The translations under genes were made by a program, and so were the position numbers. Shown here in pieces: positions 1 to 8,230 of a stretch of DNA of 64,000 nucleotides (the stretch's first letter is position 1; each line of letters opens with the position of its first letter). This DNA comes from Chitinophaga parva. Lineage in GTDB: Bacteria > Bacteroidota > Bacteroidia > Chitinophagales > Chitinophagaceae. The stretch is taken from positions 1,860,001 to 1,924,000 of the forward strand of contig NZ_QCYK01000002.1 of assembly GCF_003071345.1 (NCBI RefSeq). The letters run 5' to 3'. The notes beneath the pieces are model-generated. The model was given only the letters and a program-made list of their open reading frames with translations. It ran no database searches and was not told where the DNA came from.

Positions 1-45
1 ATCATGAGCGATTAACAATTGACCTTTAACCATTAACTTTCATTA

Positions 46-195
46 ATGGAATTTCTCTCCGAGCTTTGGCTTTTCCTGAAGACGCGCAAAAAATTCTGGC
101 TGCTGCCTTTACTGGGGCTGCTGCTGCTTTTGGGCCTCCTGGTGGTGCTTACCAGCAGCTCCGCGCTGGCATCTTTTATCTATACCTTATTTTAA
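46..195 (+). CDS. DUF5989 family membrane microprotein
   Basis: This is a 49-residue protein. It has a short amphipathic N-terminus (MEFLSELWLFLKTRKKFW), one strongly hydrophobic Leu-rich segment at about residues 18-36, and a C-terminus ending in FIYTLF. That layout matches the DUF5989 proteins, which are about 50 residues long and are usually encoded directly before carbamoyltransferase genes, often after an SxtJ-type membrane protein. The stop codon lies 9 bases before the start of the carbamoyltransferase, so the two are probably co-transcribed. A plausible reading is a single-pass membrane partner that docks the carbamoyltransferase at the inner membrane, but no function is established. 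The first 15 bases of the window could be the last codons of an upstream gene of the same operon, which cannot be confirmed. Confidence 0.8.
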   Translation: MEFLSELWLFLKTRKKFWLLPLLGLLLLLGLLVVLTSSSALASFIYTLF

Positions 196-204
196 AGATC
201 TCCT

Positions 205-2058
205 TTGGCCAGCATTATCCTGGGCATTGCCGCCTTTTATCATGACAGTGCGGCCGCCCTCATTATAGACGGGAAAATTGTAGCCGCTGCGCAGGAAGAA
301 CGTTTTACGCGTGTGAAGCACGACGCGGCGTTCCCGGTGCAGGCTATCCGCGCCGTGCTGCAAACGGCGGGCATTGCGGCAGATGCGGTTACGGCCGTGG
401 CTTTTTACGACAAGCCATTCCTCAAATTTGAAAGGCTGCTGGAAACTTACCATGCTTTTGCCCCCAGGGGCTTGCGCAGTTTCTTGACGGCTATGCCGGT
501 GTGGATCAAAGAGAAGCTGTTCATGCGCCGGCTGCTGCGTAAAGAGTGCAAGGCATTAGGCCTGCCGGCCAACGTGCCCCTGTATTTCCCGGAACATCAT
601 TTATCCCACGCAGCCAGTGCATTTTATCCATCACCTTTTAAGGAAGCCGCCATTCTTACTATTGACGGCGTAGGGGAGTGGGCCACTACCACCATCAGCA
701 AAGGCGTTGACGGACAGATACAATTGCTCCGGGAGGGAAAATTCCCCCATTCCGCAGGGCTTCTATATTCCGCTTTCACTTACTTTTTAGGATTTAAGGT
801 GAATAGCGGTGAGTACAAGCTCATGGGCCTGGCGCCGTATGGCCATGCAAACAGCCCGGAGACAAAGGGTTTCATGAACCTCATCAAAACTACGCTTACA
901 GATATACGGGAAGATGGTTCCCTGTATTTAAATATGGACTACTTCGATTTTGCCACCGGCCTTACCATGGTGCAGGCTTCCAGATGGGAGCGGCTCTTTG
1001 GGATGGCCCTGCGCAAAGCAGAAGATCCTATTACACAACAGCACATGAACCTGGCCATTGCCATCCAGCAGGTCACGGAAGAAATAGTGATAGCACTGGC
1101 CCGCACGGCCCGGCGGCTTACGGGCTGCAAGCACCTGGTAATGGCAGGCGGTGTGGCGCTCAATTGTGTGGCCAATGGCAAGCTGGCCGGCCTTCGTATT
1201 TTTGACGACACCTGGATACAACCCGCCGCCGGCGACGCAGGTGGAGCCCTGGGGGCGGCGCTGGCCGTGCATTACATTGCCGCTGCGCAACCCCGGGAGA
1301 TTATGCGGCCAGACAGTATGCAGGGCGCCGCCCTGGGGTCTTCCTTTACCAGCCTGCAGGTAAAAAGTATGATCCTGCAATATGGCGCCACGGCCCGTTG
1401 TATGGAAGATAGCGCTGCGCGCAATGCCTATGTGGCGCAACTGCTGGCCCGGGGCAAGATCGTGGGCTGGTTCCAGGGGCGTATGGAATTTGGCCCCCGG
1501 GCGCTGGGCCAACGCAGCATCCTGGCCGATCCGCGCCGGGCGGAGATGCAACAGCATTTAAATGTGCAGATCAAAGCCCGGGAAGGCTTCCGCCCGTTTG
1601 CGCCGGCAGTGCTGGCTGCCGATGCAGCACTTTATTTTAATACGGCGTTACATAATCCGTACATGCTTTTTGTTAGCCCGGTGCAGGCCAGCCAGCGCCG
1701 CCCCGAGCCGGAGGGATATGCCAACTGGAATTTGCAGGAACGCCTGCACCATGAACGTTCCACATTGCCTGCCGTAACCCACGTAGATTACTCCGCCCGT
1801 GTGCAAACGGTGGATGCAGGCGTACATCCTGTGTTTCATGCCCTGCTTACCGCTTTCAAAAAAGAAACAGGATGCCCCGTGCTGGTGAACACTTCTTTTA
1901 ACGTAAGAGGAGAGCCGATCGTGTGCACGCCGGAACAAGCGTACCTGTCCTTTATGCGCACGGGTATGGATGTGCTGGTAGTGGAAAATTATGTCTTCCT
2001 GCGGGAAGAGCAGGCGCCCACGAAACCGGTCCCGGACCCTGTGTTTGGGGATGATTGA
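205..2058 (+). CDS. Carbamoyltransferase, NodU/CmcH family
   Basis: This 617-residue protein belongs to the O-carbamoyltransferase family (NodU, CmcH, TobZ). These enzymes make carbamoyl-adenylate from carbamoyl phosphate and ATP and transfer the carbamoyl group to a hydroxyl of a sugar or secondary metabolite. The N-terminal Kae1-like domain starts ILGIAAFYHDSAAALI and contains the metal-binding HHLSHAASAFYPSPF motif near residue 131 and a glycine-rich nucleotide segment (MAGGVALNCVANGKL). The C-terminal domain carries FGPRALGQRSILADPR and VNTSFNVRGEPIV, both typical of the family. The length is normal and the protein looks intact. The start is TTG, chosen because the conserved N-terminus begins right after it. 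The acceptor cannot be predicted. Linkage to DUF5989 suggests a cell-envelope or polysaccharide substrate. Confidence 0.92.
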   Translation: MASIILGIAAFYHDSAAALIIDGKIVAAAQEERFTRVKHDAAFPVQAIRAVLQTAGIAADAVTAVAFYDKPFLKFERLLETYHAFAPRGLRSFLTAMPVWIKEKLFMRRLLRKECKALGLPANVPLYFPEHHLSHAASAFYPSPFKEAAILTIDGVGEWATTTISKGVDGQIQLLREGKFPHSAGLLYSAFTYFLGFKVNSGEYKLMGLAPYGHANSPETKGFMNLIKTTLTDIREDGSLYLNMDYFDFATGLTMVQASRWERLFGMALRKAEDPITQQHMNLAIAIQQVTEEIVIALARTARRLTGCKHLVMAGGVALNCVANGKLAGLRIFDDTWIQPAAGDAGGALGAALAVHYIAAAQPREIMRPDSMQGAALGSSFTSLQVKSMILQYGATARCMEDSAARNAYVAQLLARGKIVGWFQGRMEFGPRALGQRSILADPRRAEMQQHLNVQIKAREGFRPFAPAVLAADAALYFNTALHNPYMLFVSPVQASQRRPEPEGYANWNLQERLHHERSTLPAVTHVDYSARVQTVDAGVHPVFHALLTAFKKETGCPVLVNTSFNVRGEPIVCTPEQAYLSFMRTGMDVLVVENYVFLREEQAPTKPVPDPVFGDD

Positions 2059-2277
2059 GGCACTAATTTCCCCTAACGCAGTGCTAACGTTGGCATTAAT
2101 CCGGCCACCTTCCGGGGTTAATTCCATTAATTGTTTGATAACTAACATATTGCTCCTGAAATTAATTTCCATTATTCTTCAAAATTAGCGCTCCCGTTAG
2201 TCCATTATTAGCCCATTCATTAGGCCGTTCCGCCTTACTTGCACCTATTAATTTTATCAATCGAAACAATTCCCGTT

Positions 2278-5200
2278 ATGAAAAGATTACTTACGCTGAT
2301 ATTATTGGCGGCGGGGGCTATGCATGCATATGCCCAGCAAAGACCATTGATCAGGGGCAGGGTAGTGGACGAGAACAACAAGCCCTTACCCGGCGCTACG
2401 GTACGTTTGAAATCCACTAACACGTCCGTGCCCACTGACTCCGCCGGTAATTTCCAACTTTCTCCCGGCGACCAGACGGCACCGGTGCTTACCATTTCTT
2501 TTGTGGGATACGCTTCGGCAGACTACACCGTAGGTAGCCGCAGCTTCGTGGAGGCACACCTGCAGCCAGACCTCCGCAATCTCAGTGACGTGGTGGTAGT
2601 GGGCTACGGTACCCAGCGCAAGCGCGATGTGACCGGCGCCACTTCTACCGTGAAGGCAGACGAAATTGCCAAGCGCCCGCTTACCCGCGTGGAGCAGGCC
2701 TTGCAAGGCACTACCTCCGGCGTTACGGTGGCCAGCACCAGCGGCCAGCCGGGCGTGGGCCTGAGTGTACGCATCCGCGGGGTGAACTCTATCACCGGTT
2801 CCAATGAGCCGCTGTATGTGATAGACGGCTACATTGGCGGCAGCATTGAGTCGCTCAATCCCAACGATATTGAATCGCTGGAGATCCTGAAAGATGCTTC
2901 TTCCGCTGCGATCTACGGTTCGCGCGGTTCCAATGGCGTGGTGCTCATCACTACCAAGAGCGGCCGCGAAGGCAAGCCCAAAGTGGATTTCAGCTCCTGG
3001 TTCACCAAGAGTGAGATGCCGAAGGAACTGAAGCTGATGAATGCATACGACTTTGCCCGCACGGTGAATGCACAGTACGCCGCTTCCGGCCAGCCCGCAG
3101 GCTTCTCCGATGAACGCCTGGCAGAACTGAAGAAAACACCGGGCACCGATTGGCAACGCGAACTGCACACCAAACCTTTGTCCCAGAACTTCCAACTGGG
3201 TGTATCCGGCGGTGCGCCGAATGTGAAGTACCTCTTCTCCATGAACTACCTGGATCAGCCGGGCCTCATCATCAACCAGTACTATCGCCGCGCCACCCTG
3301 CGTTCCAACGTGGATGTGCGGATCAATGACAAGATAGACCTGAAGGTGAACGTTGCCGCCGTGCTGCCCAAGAACCGCAACACCCAGTACCCGGGCGACC
3401 TGGTGGACCCCTTTACCCAGGCCACAGAATGGGACCCTACCACCCCGGTGCGCGACCCTGCCACGGGTAAGTATAACCTGAACGCCCCTTTCGCTTCCAT
3501 CCAGATCAACCCGGTGGCGCAAGCGGCCAACCAGGCAGTGGACGTAACATCCACCGATGTAACGGGAACGGCTACACTGAATTACCGCATTATCCCGCAC
3601 CTGACCTTTACGTCTACCAATGCATATGAACTACAGTATTCCCTTACCCAAAGCCTCTTTGGTCCCGAAACCAGCGCAGGCCTGGCCGGTAAGGACAACG
3701 CCTCCCAGAACACCAACCGTTTCCGCTCATACCTGAACAGTAACTTCCTTACCTATAAAAATACCTGGGGTGATCACAGTGTTACGGTAACGGCCCTGTA
3801 TGAACAGCAGAACCGCCTGAACCTGGCTACCGGCGCCAATTCCAACAACCTGGCCTCTTACTCTCTCGGTTACTATAACCTGGGCCTGGGCAAGGTGCAG
3901 TTTGCATCGTCCGGCTACTGGCAGGATGCACTGCAATCTTACATGGGACGTGTGAACTACTCTTTCAAAGACCGCTACCTGCTCACCGCCGCGGTACGTA
4001 CAGATGGCTCTTCCCACCTCACCGAAAAGTACAGCACCTTCCCCTCCCTGGCATTGGGCTGGAGCGTGATCAAGGAAAAGTTCATGGAGAACAGCCGCGT
4101 GTTCTCTGACTTTAAAGTACGCGCCAGCTATGGCATTACCGGCAACCAGGCCGTGGCACCGTATGGTACCATCCAGCAGATCCTGTCTAACACGCCCTCT
4201 GTGTCTGTGCCTAACTATTACTGGGGTGGCACGGTAGCCGCAGTGGCCACACCTTTTGGCGGCCCGGTGGCCAGCTCCCTCAAGTGGGAACGCACTACCG
4301 CGTATGATGCCGGTGTAGACCTGGCCTTCCTGCAGAACCGCCTTACCCTGAGCGTGGATGCTTACCTGAAACAGATCCGCGACCTGCTGTATAACTACCA
4401 GGCGCCTTTCTATAACAGTGGCCAGCAATATGCGCGCAACATTGGTTCTATTGATAACAAAGGCCTGGAGTTCGCCATGGGCGGTACGCCGGTGCTGGCC
4501 CATAAATTTAAATGGACCACGAACCTTACCTTGTCTTTCAACCGCAACAAAGTGGTGGACCTGGGTGGCCTGGACAACGTAACGGCCAGCAACATTGGCT
4601 CGCCCCAGCAGAACCTCGTGATCCTGAAAGTAGGCCAGCCCCTGGCCCAGTTCTGGGGTTACAAATTTGAAGGCACCTGGAAAAATTCTGAAGCTGCGGA
4701 AGCTGCCAAATTTGGTATGAAACCCGGCGATGCCAAATACCAGGATGTGAATGGGGATAACAAATACACCTCCGCCGACCTGCAGACCATTGGTAACGGT
4801 ACCCCCAAATATTCCTTTGGCTGGATCAATGACCTGAACTACGGCGACTTTACCCTCAGCTTCATGTTTGCCGGTACGCATGGCAATGACATCTTCTCCC
4901 AGACCCTGGCCTATACCTGGGGTGGATTGGGCGACGCGCGGAATGCCACTACGCAGGAAGCACTGAACATCTGGACGGAAAAGAATGAGACCAACAACCC
5001 GACCTTCAGCAAAACGTCTGCAAACTTTATCAACAGCAGCCGCTTTGTATATGATGCCAGCTACATCAAACTGAAGAACCTCGCCTTTACGTACCACCTG
5101 CCGGCCAGCCTGCTGCGCCGCGTGAAAGTACGCAGCCTGGATGTGTATGTGAGTGGCCAGAACCTGTTTTGCATTACCCACTATCCCGGTTACGATCCCG

Positions 5201-5298
5201 AGATCACCAACGCTACCAACGCCCTTACACAAGGCCTGGAAATGGGGGTGATCCCCAACCCGCGCAGCTACACTGCTGGCCTGCGCCTGGGACTGTAA
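2278..5298 (+). CDS. SusC/RagA family TonB-linked outer-membrane receptor
   Basis: This 1006-residue outer-membrane beta-barrel imports oligosaccharides with TonB energy. The start at 2278 gives a signal peptide ending at about MHAYAQQ; an in-frame ATG 39 bases upstream would spoil it. A CarboxypepD_reg-like domain covers about residues 25-105. The SusC hallmark VVVGYGTQRKRDVTGA and a plug domain follow, with LYVIDGYIGG and DASSAAIYGSRGSNGVVLITTK, then a long barrel ending in a typical C-terminal strand (SYTAGLRLGL). There is no STN domain, so control by an anti-sigma factor is unlikely. Regulation by the divergent sensor at 10501-13323 is the better guess. The gene pairs with the SusD gene 36 bases downstream and with two glycosidases of mannan type. 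Confidence 0.95.
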   Translation: MKRLLTLILLAAGAMHAYAQQRPLIRGRVVDENNKPLPGATVRLKSTNTSVPTDSAGNFQLSPGDQTAPVLTISFVGYASADYTVGSRSFVEAHLQPDLRNLSDVVVVGYGTQRKRDVTGATSTVKADEIAKRPLTRVEQALQGTTSGVTVASTSGQPGVGLSVRIRGVNSITGSNEPLYVIDGYIGGSIESLNPNDIESLEILKDASSAAIYGSRGSNGVVLITTKSGREGKPKVDFSSWFTKSEMPKELKLMNAYDFARTVNAQYAASGQPAGFSDERLAELKKTPGTDWQRELHTKPLSQNFQLGVSGGAPNVKYLFSMNYLDQPGLIINQYYRRATLRSNVDVRINDKIDLKVNVAAVLPKNRNTQYPGDLVDPFTQATEWDPTTPVRDPATGKYNLNAPFASIQINPVAQAANQAVDVTSTDVTGTATLNYRIIPHLTFTSTNAYELQYSLTQSLFGPETSAGLAGKDNASQNTNRFRSYLNSNFLTYKNTWGDHSVTVTALYEQQNRLNLATGANSNNLASYSLGYYNLGLGKVQFASSGYWQDALQSYMGRVNYSFKDRYLLTAAVRTDGSSHLTEKYSTFPSLALGWSVIKEKFMENSRVFSDFKVRASYGITGNQAVAPYGTIQQILSNTPSVSVPNYYWGGTVAAVATPFGGPVASSLKWERTTAYDAGVDLAFLQNRLTLSVDAYLKQIRDLLYNYQAPFYNSGQQYARNIGSIDNKGLEFAMGGTPVLAHKFKWTTNLTLSFNRNKVVDLGGLDNVTASNIGSPQQNLVILKVGQPLAQFWGYKFEGTWKNSEAAEAAKFGMKPGDAKYQDVNGDNKYTSADLQTIGNGTPKYSFGWINDLNYGDFTLSFMFAGTHGNDIFSQTLAYTWGGLGDARNATTQEALNIWTEKNETNNPTFSKTSANFINSSRFVYDASYIKLKNLAFTYHLPASLLRRVKVRSLDVYVSGQNLFCITHYPGYDPEITNATNALTQGLEMGVIPNPRSYTAGLRLGL

Positions 5299-5334
5299 TT
5301 GATACTGCATTGCATTTTTATTAAAGACATTTTT

Positions 5335-6882
5335 ATGAAACGTAAACATATCATTTTGATCGCCGGGCTGGCCGCCACGCTCTTTGCGGGTTGCCAGAAG
5401 CTGACGGAAGACCCGAAAGGCAGCCTCACACCAGGTACCTATTTCAAAACCGTGTCTGACCTGGATGCCGCGGTGACCAGCATTTACACCCAGCTCTCTG
5501 CAGATGCGGCTTATGCCAACATCAGCAACAGTACGCCCTGCTTTGGCTCTGACGACCTTTGTACAGATCCCGGCCTCAATAAACTGGGCTTCCGCATTTT
5601 TGATGAATTGAATGGCAACTCTGATGCGGACGGCCGCCTGTCCAACACGTGGGAAGGCCCGTGGAAGGCCATTTACCAGGCCAATAACATCATTGCCAAT
5701 TATGAGAAAGTACAGGGCGATGCAGATGCCATCAAGCATTCCGTAGGCCAGGCCTACTTCCTGCGTGGCTTCTGCTATTACATGCTGGTACGCACTTTTG
5801 GCGCCGTGCCCGTGATAGACAAGCCGCTGGATGTGGACGCACGCCCCGCCCGTGATGAAGTGTCTAAAGTGTACGACCTCATTGTGAGCGACCTGAAAAC
5901 GGCCAACGATTTCCTGCCGCCTTCCTGGAGCGATAAGGAAATAGGGAAGGCCACCAGCTATGCCTCGCACGCCCTGCTGGCGGAAGTGTACCTCACCATG
6001 GCGGGCTGGCCGCTGAACAAGCCGGAGAACTATGCGCTGGCTGCGGCAGAATCGCAAACCGTGATCAAGGATAACAAGTACGATCTGCTGGGTGATTACC
6101 TGCAGGTGTTCCAGACCAACAATACCGTGGAATCTGTGTTTGCCCTGCAATTCAGCGTGAGCGGCAATGTGCCCCAGCGTACATACGGCTCTTCCTGTAT
6201 GCCCATTGATGAAATTGCGCTGAGCGGCGCCAGTGGCTGGGACGACTTCTATCCTGAGATCAATTTCTACCTGAATGCGCCCAAGTGCAAACGCAGTGAT
6301 GAAACGTTTTACACCACCATCAAGCTACTGCAGGCGGATAGAACGTACAAGCTGGTTCCCTGGAATTCCCCGGAAACCCACGCCGGCCACCCGTATTATA
6401 AGAAATTCCGTTTAGGCGTAGGCGATGGCATCACCGAAACCGCTACCAGCATTATCAACGCCAATCCTTCTACCAACAAGGCATTGGACATCATCCGCTT
6501 TCCCATGGTGCTGCTGAATTATGCAGAAGCATCTGCCATGGCGGCGGGCGCACCTTCCGCAGATGCTTACCACGCGGTGAACCGTGTGCGTAACCGTGCA
6601 GGTTTACCCGATCTGCAGGCCGGCCTTTCTGCCGCTGCTTTCCGTGACTCCGTGGTGAATGAAAGGGCCTACGAATTTGCCGGTGAGTTTGGGATCCGCT
6701 GGTTTGACATTGTGCGCCTGCAGCTGCTGCCCAAGATCGTAGCGGCACGCAGTGACCTGGAAAACCCCATCCCGGATGCTACCAAGAACAACCCCACGGT
6801 ATTGGCCCAGAAATACCTGGCGCCCATACCCACCAACGAAATGCAACGTAACCCGCAGTGGACGCAGAATCCAGGCTATTAA
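5335..6882 (+). CDS. SusD/RagB family glycan-binding lipoprotein
   Basis: This 515-residue surface lipoprotein acts as the lid and glycan-binding partner of the SusC channel encoded just upstream. The start at 5335 gives a lipoprotein signal with the lipobox LFAGC (Cys20), followed by the usual SusD opening (LTEDPKGSLTPGTYF). The TPR-like core shows AIYQANNIIANYEKV, GQAYFLRGFCYYMLVRTFGAVP and the C-terminal family motif LNYAEASAMA...AVNRVRNRAGLPDL, then VVNERAYEFAGEFGIRWFDIVR. It appears complete. A strong hairpin with a T-run lies directly after the stop codon, so transcription into the downstream glycosidase genes is probably partial. Confidence 0.95.
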   Translation: MKRKHIILIAGLAATLFAGCQKLTEDPKGSLTPGTYFKTVSDLDAAVTSIYTQLSADAAYANISNSTPCFGSDDLCTDPGLNKLGFRIFDELNGNSDADGRLSNTWEGPWKAIYQANNIIANYEKVQGDADAIKHSVGQAYFLRGFCYYMLVRTFGAVPVIDKPLDVDARPARDEVSKVYDLIVSDLKTANDFLPPSWSDKEIGKATSYASHALLAEVYLTMAGWPLNKPENYALAAAESQTVIKDNKYDLLGDYLQVFQTNNTVESVFALQFSVSGNVPQRTYGSSCMPIDEIALSGASGWDDFYPEINFYLNAPKCKRSDETFYTTIKLLQADRTYKLVPWNSPETHAGHPYYKKFRLGVGDGITETATSIINANPSTNKALDIIRFPMVLLNYAEASAMAAGAPSADAYHAVNRVRNRAGLPDLQAGLSAAAFRDSVVNERAYEFAGEFGIRWFDIVRLQLLPKIVAARSDLENPIPDATKNNPTVLAQKYLAPIPTNEMQRNPQWTQNPGY

Positions 6883-6890
6883 TACTTTTT

Positions 6891-6925
6891 GCCATGGCAG
6901 GTATGTACGCCTGCCATGGCTTTTT
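6891..6925 (+). terminator. Intrinsic terminator between susD and the glycosidase genes
   Basis: A perfect 11-bp stem (GCCATGGCAGG at 6891-6901 with CCTGCCATGGC at 6910-6920) closes an 8-base loop and is followed by five T residues. It sits 8 bases after the SusD stop and 12 bases before the next start. It may act as a partial terminator that sets SusCD levels above glycosidase levels, or as a 3'-end stabiliser. Confidence 0.75.
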
Positions 6926-6936
6926 AACCGCATCAC

Positions 6937-8220
6937 ATGAAGCAGACATTTTGCTATTTGCTACCCATCGTGCTGATCTGGCTGAGCGGCCTGCCTGTGA
7001 AAGGCCAGGTGCGGCACAGCACCCAGACGATGTACCCTACTTACAAAGGCCTTATCATGGCCGGCTACCAGGGCTGGTTCCGCGCCAGGGGCGATGGAAG
7101 TGCCACCAGTCACTACGCTTATGGCGATCCGCAACGCAGTGCCATTGACGCCTGGCCGGATGTAAGCGAATATGAAAAAACCTACGAAACCTCTTTTAAA
7201 CTGGCCGATGGCAGCAATGCCCGCTTTTTCAGCTCCCTGGATAAAAGCACAGTGGACCTGCATTTCAAGTGGATGCAGCAGTATGGGCTGGATGGAGTGT
7301 TCATGCAGCGCTTCTTTGATGTAACCCGCCCGGGACACCGCACAGAAGCTACTACCATTCTTTCCAACGCTTTGCAGGCTGCTTCCAGATACAAGCGTGC
7401 CATTGCGGTGATGTATGACCTGAGTGGGTTGAAAGGACACGGAGAAGATTGCCAGTTGATCATTGACGACTGGAAGTACCTGGTGGACAGCCTGAAGGTG
7501 ACCCGCCAGCCGAATAATACTTATTTACACGAAAACGGAAAACCGGTGGTCGTGATCTGGGGCGTAGGCTTCCCGGACCGTCCTTATGATATTCGCAGCA
7601 TAGGCCTGGAAAAGCTCATTAATTTCCTGAAGAACGATCCCGTGTACGGGCAGTGTACCGTGATGCTGGGCGTGCCTACTGCATTCCGCACGCTGAACAA
7701 TGATTGCGTGCATGATCCTTACCTGCATACCCTTATTAAACAGGCAGACATGGTGATGCCCTGGATGGTGCAGCGCTTTTCCCCGCTGCTGCACAATGAT
7801 ATGGACCGCCTGCGCGACCAGATCACGGATGATATGGCCTGGTGCAAAGAAAACCACGTGGAATACGTGCCTTGCGTTTGCCCCGGCTTCAGCTGGCATA
7901 ACCTGAGCACTTTTGCCTTCCCGGACGATGTGAAGCCAGTGGCTTCCATTCCCCGCCAGGGCGGCCGCTTTTACTGGCAGCAGCTCAGCACCGCCATCCG
8001 CGCGGGCGCCGGTATGATCTACGTGGCCATGTTTGATGAAGTGAATGAGGGTACCGCTATTTTCAAGGTGACCGACAACCCACCAGTGACCAATACAGAT
8101 GTTCAATTCATGCATATGGACAAGAAACCTTCGGATTATTATCTTTGGCTTACCGGAGAAGCAGCCAGAATGCTGCGGAACGAGCAACCATTAAGCACGG
8201 AACTACCACAGCGTCCTTAA
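6937..8220 (+). CDS. Glycoside hydrolase family 71/99-like protein
   Basis: This 427-residue secreted protein has a signal peptide (MKQTFCYLLPIVLIWLSGLPVKGQ). The mature part begins with a TIM-barrel segment typical of GH71/99-like proteins: MAGYQGWFRARGDG, then HFKWMQQYGLDGVFMQRFF, AIAVMYDLSG, PVVVIWGVGF and MIYVAMFDEVNEGTAIFKV. GH99 enzymes are endo-alpha-mannanases or endo-alpha-mannosidases. The GH71/99-like group is common in Bacteroidota and most members are uncharacterised. The glutamate in the last motif is a candidate catalytic residue. The gene lies between susD and a GH92 alpha-mannosidase gene (10-base gap), which supports a role in alpha-mannan or N-glycan breakdown. Substrate assignment is inference. 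Confidence 0.82.
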   Translation: MKQTFCYLLPIVLIWLSGLPVKGQVRHSTQTMYPTYKGLIMAGYQGWFRARGDGSATSHYAYGDPQRSAIDAWPDVSEYEKTYETSFKLADGSNARFFSSLDKSTVDLHFKWMQQYGLDGVFMQRFFDVTRPGHRTEATTILSNALQAASRYKRAIAVMYDLSGLKGHGEDCQLIIDDWKYLVDSLKVTRQPNNTYLHENGKPVVVIWGVGFPDRPYDIRSIGLEKLINFLKNDPVYGQCTVMLGVPTAFRTLNNDCVHDPYLHTLIKQADMVMPWMVQRFSPLLHNDMDRLRDQITDDMAWCKENHVEYVPCVCPGFSWHNLSTFAFPDDVKPVASIPRQGGRFYWQQLSTAIRAGAGMIYVAMFDEVNEGTAIFKVTDNPPVTNTDVQFMHMDKKPSDYYLWLTGEAARMLRNEQPLSTELPQRP

Positions 8221-8230
8221 AAAAAATGCA

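Noticed and set aside
3727..6150. Very long open frame of 807 codons antisense to the SusC and SusD genes.
   Set aside because: Its translation is low-complexity and has no domain. It is a by-product of codon use in the strongly supported SusCD genes, as are similar antisense frames at 8717-10270 and 15652-17136.
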